A stretch of 64,000 nucleotides of DNA from positions 62,001 to 126,000 of the forward strand of contig MVAQ01000031.1 in NCBI GenBank assembly GCA_014825775.1, in the 5' to 3' direction. This DNA comes from Krasilnikovozyma curviuscula (Eukaryota > Basidiomycota > Tremellomycetes > Cystofilobasidiales > Mrakiaceae). Of this stretch, positions 58,116 through 64,000 are shown in pieces. A program made the position numbers and the translations under genes. Numbering within the stretch: position 1 is the stretch's first letter; each line of letters begins with the position of its first letter. The notes under the pieces were generated by a model. That model searched no databases. It had not been told where the DNA came from and worked only from the letters and a program-made list of their open reading frames with translations.

Positions 58116-58588
58116 GGTATAAAGGATATGAGGCTGAGAGAGAGTGAAAAGAAAGTGACGGCTGGGTAGAAAGGAGGACTGACAAATCGAATTTTGCTGG
58201 AAATGCCTGTCCGATCGGACGAGGTTCGAAGCGCGCATCGCCACGCCGATCAAGTTCTCACTCTGGCTTCTTGAAAGGTGCTGAAGGTTCAGGAACAATG
58301 ACGTAGCTAACCAATCTCAACCTCTAATGCTATTGAGCATCATCCCGATTTTTGTGAGACAGCGCACCCTCGCAACTGCAAACGCGATCGTCATCACCTA
58401 CGCAACTTTCATTTGCCTTATCTGGTCATAAAGTCATCAGAGAAGGTATCATACACAGTCATACAACAGCAGATAAGGAAGTAGGAAAGGATATGATATG
58501 ATTGCTGATCTGGTATCGAAGCATTGGGGGGACATTCGAAAGAAAAGTGCAGATGGAAATGGAGCATGCGGAGGAAGACTAAAGATGT
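58116..58588 (-). promoter_or_regulatory. Urate oxidase promoter
   Basis: This 473-nt stretch lies upstream of uricase. It has a perfect 12-bp palindrome GTCCGATCGGAC at 58209-58220, about 95 nt from the start codon, whose core CCG-AT-CGG resembles Zn2Cys6 half-sites. Two GATAAG sites, at 58417-58422 (in the gene's orientation) and 58472-58477 (opposite), match the core of GATA nitrogen regulators such as AreA/Gat1. Binding is inferred from motifs only. Confidence 0.5.
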
Positions 58589-61500
58589 CTATGCTGCTCT
58601 GGGTTCCAGAAGTTTGCTCTTTCTGAAGAAGGAATCTGGATCCCCGCTTTCCTTCGTTTGGAGGATCTGATTAGAGGAAATGCGTTGCGGCATCAGACAC
58701 CGAGTAATCGAACAAAAAGAGGACATGAACATACCTCCGAGAGATAAGAAGTTATTTCTTTGACCTCTGCTAACGCATAAGGAACTCTCTGGAACCGTTG
58801 GAATCCCGAGATGAGGTTGGTGAGACGCATGTATTTAGCAATATTGATGAGTTGCTTATCAGGATCAGACGGTGATGGCCTAAATCCTGCGAGACCGTCA
58901 AAGGTAAAAGTGATATCGGTCAAGAGAAGGCCAAGAAATGGTATCGCTGGTGGATTGATTTCCTTCAAACGGTTGCGATACTGCTCGTGGGCCCTCGTTA
59001 GTAACAAGGCTTGATGTTATCTCATCGGAAAATGTACTCTTCACTCACATTGGTGTGGTTCCTCGATACTTCAAAAAGGTCTCTTAGATTCACTAGAACT
59101 GCCTTGTACTTCGAGGGGACTCCTTCCCAGGTGTTTCTCAACCTACCCACGCTGGAATCGTTCAGACCGGCGAGGATTGCGATCGAGGACGAGTAGTTTT
59201 GTATGTCAACCAACCTAGCAGCAAGTTTAATAAACATGACTATGTTTTTGATTCTCAACTTGAGATTTTCTTCATCCAGGATCGTGTCGAGGACCAACGT
59301 CGTCATGCGATTGAAGAAGCTGCTCATTGCCTTTAGTGAAGGCGTAGTCCGTTTTGAACATGCCAACAGGTTGTTCGCGGAGACTTCTCGAACCAATTTA
59401 GACTCCATCAATGTGATTTGTCGAGCCAGCTCCAACGTATCAAACTCAGTGAGGAGGATCTTGCGTTCCCGCAACTTCAAGTTTTGAAAGAGAGTTCGAG
59501 TGATTAACGGCGTTGGTGGGAGTGGGCTGCTAGAGAGAAGCATTGTTAGCACTAAGTACTCTGAAATTCAAAAGCGAATTCGCTTACTTTTGTGGGAAGT
59601 GGGAACGAGGGGTACCCGGAGGTTTCGCTGCATCAGTCTCATCCTTCTCTAATCGCTTCCTGATGCTATCTTCCAGCCTTTTCGCCGCTGCAGGCATACT
59701 AGTGCTTAGTTCATCTTGGATGAAACTACGTAGTCTTGGAATCAGAACGTCGTCGTCGTCCTTAAGCCAGTGCAGGTCGAGCCATTGCTTGATCACATTG
59801 AGAGCTCGAATCCTGATTGGGGTGAGCATCTGGGCCTCAGTTGAAAGGTGAGAATCAGTTGGGTCAAAGTTGAAACGGTGCATGATCTCTTCTAGAAGCA
59901 CTGGAGGGCTGGTGAAGAGTCTGAAGGTGAGGAAGAACATTGACGCAAACTCTGGCGGGGTGGTTGACTCTTCGGGTGTCATCCTCGCTACCAGTGCTGA
60001 AAGAGTTGCACCAGTTAGTTCACCATCAGAGTTGAAGGCTAAATTAGAAGGATTCCCGGCTGCCAATACGAATGAAGCTGGTAGTGAAGTCGAGTTCAGA
60101 GGATGCGGAGGCGGTGTCGGAGAAGAAGGTGATGGGACAACTGTTGTCGTTGAAGACTCTGGTTCGACTAAGATGGCGATCACCAGAGGCTCCTTAGAGA
60201 GGAATTGGGAGTTATTTTCCGGAGTGGACTGGATTGGAATGATCAATGTTGACTCTGATGTTGGAGCGAGGTTGGCTAAAGGTCGAGGAGTCAACATGCT
60301 GTTCGTGTTGAAAGAGAGAAGAGGAGAGAAGAGGACGTGGTACCCACCAGAAATTGTAATATCTGCATCTTCGTTATTTGGTGATGTAATTCCTCTAGAT
60401 TTTGAGGTGTCTTTGCAGGGCGTTACGAACTGGCGCTGAGTGGTGCCAGCATCATCACCTTCGTTATCCGACTGTTCCCAACTGGTGCCTAGATAGTCGC
60501 CTTTGTCCAATACTGTTCCAGCTGGAACATTACTCTCATTAACATCCAAGCACTTTGAAGCGCACTCAGCACATTCGATCGCTGCTTTCAGTACACCCGT
60601 CGCCAGGTGCAAGATTTTGCCCTTCACCTCATCACCGTTGCAGTCCTCCAATGAGCTTGTTGATGAAGACAGATCCGGTGATGCGATAGAGACAAAAACA
60701 GTCCGTCCAAGCAGTGAAAACTGCTTTGCCTGTTTCTTCAACAGCTTCTTTGACAGGGTCAGCCGTGAGATTTCAACCGGTTTGGCGTCCTTGATACCTC
60801 TGTCGTTGAGAACCGAATCGACCAGCAAAGCAAGAGACTGGGATTTGTTAAGAATCACTTTGTGTAGTTGAGTGCCACCAGAGTGACCTGCTGAGCTGAT
60901 TGAGTGATTGTGCATGTGTCCGATGAAGGTTGCAATGAGAGACACAAGCGATTCACATGTGTACTTCAGGGAATACGCGACGTCGATCTGTGCACTCGTG
61001 GAGTTGGGTGTAGCTGGAGTGAGAAGCTGATCGATGACTGAGGCTGAGTAAGACACGCCGGTATCGTGCGACGAAGTAGATGAGATGGATTGTTGGGTGT
61101 GCGACGAGAGATTGTTTTGAGACGCTGCTGAATACCTCGATCTTCTAACCCTGCTGCTGCTACTTGATTCCTGAAGGGTCACGGTTGGGGTTGAGGGTGC
61201 TGCCTTGAGAGCAGACTCATCATCTCCATCTCCATCACTCCCCAAGTCTGTGTTGATGCCCACACCACAGTCGACCGCAACCTCCAAAAATCGCGTCGCC
61301 GCTGCAAGAACAAGTTCGGCGAGTTCCAGCATATGCTTCATTTCGGTGTCCTTGATGCTTCCTTCCACGAGGTCCAGCTCATCCCAAGACCCCTCCATCG
61401 CAGAAACTTTCCTCGTCTGAGCTACTACTCTTGACAGTGTCGACAGAACAACCTTCCTCTCGTACTTCAGCTCTGAAAACTTCCTAAGCGTTTCACTCTC

Positions 61501-62301
61501 TTTGGTTAGGCAGTCTGTGGATGATAACACTGATCTGATAGAAGAGATGAGGCAGGCTGTTGAGGGCTGAAAGTGTGCGACTCGGACAGCGCTAACTGCC
61601 GACCGTAGCAGCGACAGAGAGTGGGTCAACGGCAGGAGGGTTTGTTGGAAGTGCGGTGGAAGGGGTGACGATGTTTGACTTGATGAAGATTGGAAGTCTG
61701 AGGGAGTGTGATTGCTCTCGATAGATGTCGGCGCTGTGCTCGCTGCTGAGGCCGCTGAATTTACCGACTGAGAGGAAGAGGTGCTACTATCACTACGAGA
61801 TCTGGTCATCGTTGCAGACTCCGCCTGGTCAGAGAGGTTTGGTGTAGGCTGTTGAGGGGGTGGCGATGAACAAAAGAAAGTTGAGCCCGAGAGGACAGTG
61901 CGCTCGTTTATTGGTGAGCTCACCATTTCTGAAACATCGACTGCTGTCACATCCACTACCTCAATGATCGTCACATAGTTGCTCTGGAGTTGATAGGTGC
62001 ACCGCGAAGAACCAATCAGCTCTGATGTTTGAGTTCAGGAAAAAAAAAAGGGAAACGATCGTACTGGAAACCACCCTCGACCTCCTCCTTCGACGACTTC
62101 TCCATCCTCCGTAGTATATCCTATGATTTCTCCATCCCACCAGCCATACTGGGAGTCCTTGTTGCAGACCCTGATGACCTGGCCCTGCTGAAAGCTGAGA
62201 TACGCAGGCGAATCTGATGGAGGAGTGAAGTCATGCAGCGCCTGAACATACTGCAGGATGGATATCGGGGGCAGAAGAGAGCTAGACAGCGAAGGAGACA
62301 T
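58589..62301 (-). CDS. CDC25: Ras guanine-nucleotide exchange factor Cdc25
   Basis: Five exons on the minus strand, about 1,150 residues (first exon 62301-62065, second 61983 to about 59589, then three C-terminal exons to TAG at 58589). An SH3 domain opens the protein (VQALHDFTPP, GWWDGEIIG, and GWFPSNYV, which is formed across the first intron). A long Ser-rich region with helical segments follows, then the RasGEF_N domain (ATLSALVARMTPEESTTPPEFASMFFLTFRLFTSPPVLLEE, written here only as a pointer to 59870-60000), and the catalytic Cdc25 domain with LTEFDTLELARQITLMESKL, AILAGLNDSSVGRL and PPAIPFLGLLLTDITF. It loads GTP on Ras at the plasma membrane upstream of cAMP and MAPK signalling. The end LLEPRAA follows the conserved tail. 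Confidence 0.92.
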
Positions 62302-62416
62302 GTCCTGCTGGTAATGGTTTTTTCAGAGCAGGTGAAATACAATGGGTGAAGTGAAGCGACGACGGCCAGAATGGTGAGAACAATCGAAAGTTTATTCAAG
62401 TGGGCTTCTCCTTGTT
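62302..62416. other. Short leader upstream of CDC25
   Basis: On the minus strand a pyrimidine tract and CCATTACCAG lie just before the Cdc25 start codon. They could be a 3' splice site for a noncoding or coding upstream exon. Confidence 0.35.
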
Positions 62417-62863
62417 TCAGGCGTAAACGCGGTTGTCGTTACCTCGAGGTATCTGGGCTATTATTGGTGTACAGATGGGTGGTGATATAGCAGGGTGAAT
62501 GTTGGAAACAGAACTCAGGTTAGACGCGTCGTTGGTCGGGTCGTGTTGGGGGAATTGCGCTGGTCGGGAGGAACCCCTTAAAAATAATAGCTTCGTCGAG
62601 CGTGATGCACTACGGGGAAACGCGCGTGAAGGACGACCCACGACTGGACAGCTGCTGCTGGGGGATATAGATTGAGATGGTTGAATACACGTCACGTCCT
62701 GCAGCCAGAGGGCTTCAGCCAACAGGGGGTTTGACGTTGGCGCTGCGTCGAGCGTCACCCCGAACAGCCGGCTGGCGAAACGAAGAGGCCCAAGCGATCT
62801 CTTGCTGGTTTTGCTGAAACGCGCTGTCCATTTCTTGAGCTTGGGCTTCGCTGAGCCAACCAT
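62417..62863 (-). CDS. Uncertain ORF, 148 codons
   Basis: An uninterrupted minus-strand frame starts MVGSAKPKLKKWTARFSK and ends NRVYA. It is basic at the start, then Ser/Pro-rich, with no recognised domain and no signal peptide. It lies just upstream of Cdc25 in the same orientation. It could be an independent small gene, part of the Cdc25 leader, or chance. Joining it to the SH3 exon by the visible GTAACG donor does not keep the frame, which argues against a simple upstream coding exon. Confidence 0.35.
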   Translation of the reverse strand: MVGSAKPKLKKWTARFSKTSKRSLGPLRFASRLFGVTLDAAPTSNPLLAEALWLQDVTCIQPSQSISPSSSCPVVGRPSRAFPRSASRSTKLLFLRGSSRPAQFPQHDPTNDASNLSSVSNIHPAISPPICTPIIAQIPRGNDNRVYA

Positions 62864-63170
62864 CAGAGTCTTAACAGAGTAGTGCTGGGCTGAGTTTCGA
62901 CGACAGGAGAGCTACATTCATTAGGCAGACCTCTTTCCATTGGCGTCACGCTTTTGTTTCTGTTTTCACGCATTCGAGGCCGGTATACTGGAACGCCTTT
63001 CGACCGCGCACTTCGCACATCCGAGCAGTGACGTTAAGCACACGTAACAGTAGCAGCGCCCTCAGTCATGCATCTTCAGGCGAAGATGGACATCGCCAAG
63101 ATCTGTCCTCTTCCAACCTCGTGTAAATTCTCCCTTTGCTATGGAGCCACAGCTTCGTCTATCTCCTACT
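62864..63170. other. Intergenic, no gene
   Basis: I see no coding signal between the uncertain ORF and the stop codon of the Cys-rich gene at the right edge. Confidence 0.5.
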
Positions 63171-64000
63171 CTAGACCAGAATGATACCAAAGACCATCGA
63201 AAGGGCTATCACTATCCACTTGGCCCTGCATCGAATAGCATCGGAGGACGCAGTGCCAGTAGCGGTGAGCGTGACAGCGACCGACCCAGAACTGGAAACG
63301 ACGACGGTGCCACCTCCAAAAGAAGGGGAGTACTGTGTACCAGTGGTGGTGGCTGACGGACTCGTCAAAAGCCCGGTCGTCGGTAATGTGCTGGACGAGG
63401 CAGGAGGCGAATATGTTGCCGATCCTAAGACATAGTTCTCGCTGTCGCAGGCTGCGAGATAGCCTGCGTAAGACACCAGGGCTGCATGATGAGAAGGGGG
63501 GTTCAGTGTGACTGTTCATCGAGAGACATCGCTTACGGTTGTACGACAGTTTGATCGTGTTCTGTGTCGTGGAGTTTAAGGTAGAAGAATATCCGACACA
63601 AAGAGCGCAATCGTATGCTAACAAAGATCGTAAACATTGCATTATTGACGGGGTGTATAGCAACCATAGAAGCTTCAATGCACATACCTTCAGTATTGGC
63701 AGCACAGGCACACTGATCGGTTGCACACGCCTGCCGAAACCGAAACGAAAACAATCAAGAGTTCTGATGGCACTAGGACTGAAGATGTCTTGGGAAATAC
63801 ATGTAGACATACCGTTATGTTTGCGCTCCAGACGGAGCATTCACTAGAGCACAAGGCTGGCATACTAGATTGAGCTTGTAAGTCGATCACTTTCAATCAA
63901 GAAAGATGGTATCAAACGGGAATGACAGGAAGTGACGTACGTGTAGGACCCGTCATTGATTTGTTTACCCCAGATTATGGCGGAAGTCGGTGTTGATGTC
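63171..64000 (-). CDS. Cys-rich secreted membrane-anchored protein (partial)
   Basis: The 3' part of a minus-strand gene runs off the right edge; the start is outside the window. At least five exons join in frame: one ending SAIIWGKQINDGSYT at the edge; MPALCSSECSVWSANIT (about 63862-63812); ACATDQCACAANTE (about 63732-63690); the segment with YDCALCVGYSSTLNSTTQN; and the last exon from PLVSYAGYLAACDS to the stop at 63171. Eight cysteines in 90 residues, with CxC and CxxC pairs, form a compact extracellular domain. A Ser/Thr-rich stalk and a hydrophobic helix (WIVIALSMVFGIILV) right at the C-terminus follow. That end looks like a GPI signal or tail anchor. I recognise the general fungal cell-surface type but not a named family. 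Confidence 0.7.

Noticed and set aside
1..64000. CRISPR arrays, insertion sequences, LTRs or complete transposons
   Set aside because: No regularly spaced repeats, terminal repeats with target duplications, or reverse transcriptase or transposase motifs were seen in any open frame.

Overview
The window reads as nuclear DNA of an intron-rich basidiomycete fungus, plausibly a tremellomycete-type yeast. Almost every gene is cut by short introns, mostly about 50-90 nt, with GT..AG borders; a TGCTAAC branch-type motif can be seen in one of them. Genes are closely packed on both strands. Families include a CAP10-like GT90 glycosyltransferase, Fab1, Swi1, Mid1, Cdc25, an Mga2/Spt23-like activator and a DUF1769 protein. 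There is no operon, CRISPR array or bacterial signal. I saw no tRNA or rRNA gene. All exon structures were read by eye from splice signals and frame continuity. They are models, not transcript evidence.

Layout, left half. 1-1697 holds no gene I can name. Then on the + strand come a Ser/Pro-rich hypothetical (1698-3297), a small GFA/CENP-V zinc-binding protein (3981-4685), an Mga2/Spt23-like membrane-tethered activator (5350-9833), a CitE/HpcH-type lyase (10458-11911), a DUF1769 protein (12303-14397), the PI3P 5-kinase Fab1 (14831-23624) and a B-type cyclin (24204-26450). A small secreted, probably GPI-anchored protein (27152-28209, minus) is divergent from a thymine-DNA glycosylase (28647-29942). 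A CAP10-like GT90 enzyme (30710-33596) follows.

Layout, right half. The minus strand carries an amidase (33760-35669), the SWI/SNF subunit Swi1 (36095-40571), an F-box protein (41084-42838), the calcium-channel subunit Mid1 (43118-44906) and an AGGF1-like FHA/G-patch protein (45187-46530). The last is divergent, over 266 nt, from a glycine-rich RRM protein (46797-49062). That gene's tail is built from tiny exons and is the most unusual structure in the window. Two tandem concentrative nucleoside transporters (49925-52798, 53784-56486) converge on a urate oxidase (56818-58115, minus). The Ras exchange factor Cdc25 (58589-62301, minus), an uncertain ORF, and the 3' part of a Cys-rich membrane-anchored protein (63171 to the right edge, minus) complete the window.

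How genes may work together. The clearest functional neighbourhood is purine use: two nucleoside importers beside uricase. Two GATAAG sites and a 12-bp palindrome lie upstream of uricase. The other genes are housekeeping or signalling genes without obvious co-function. The best candidates for new biology are the consecutive frame-neutral microexons of the RRM gene, that gene's 589-nt intron and its GC-AG intron, and a sharply bounded near-identical tract shared by the two transporters.
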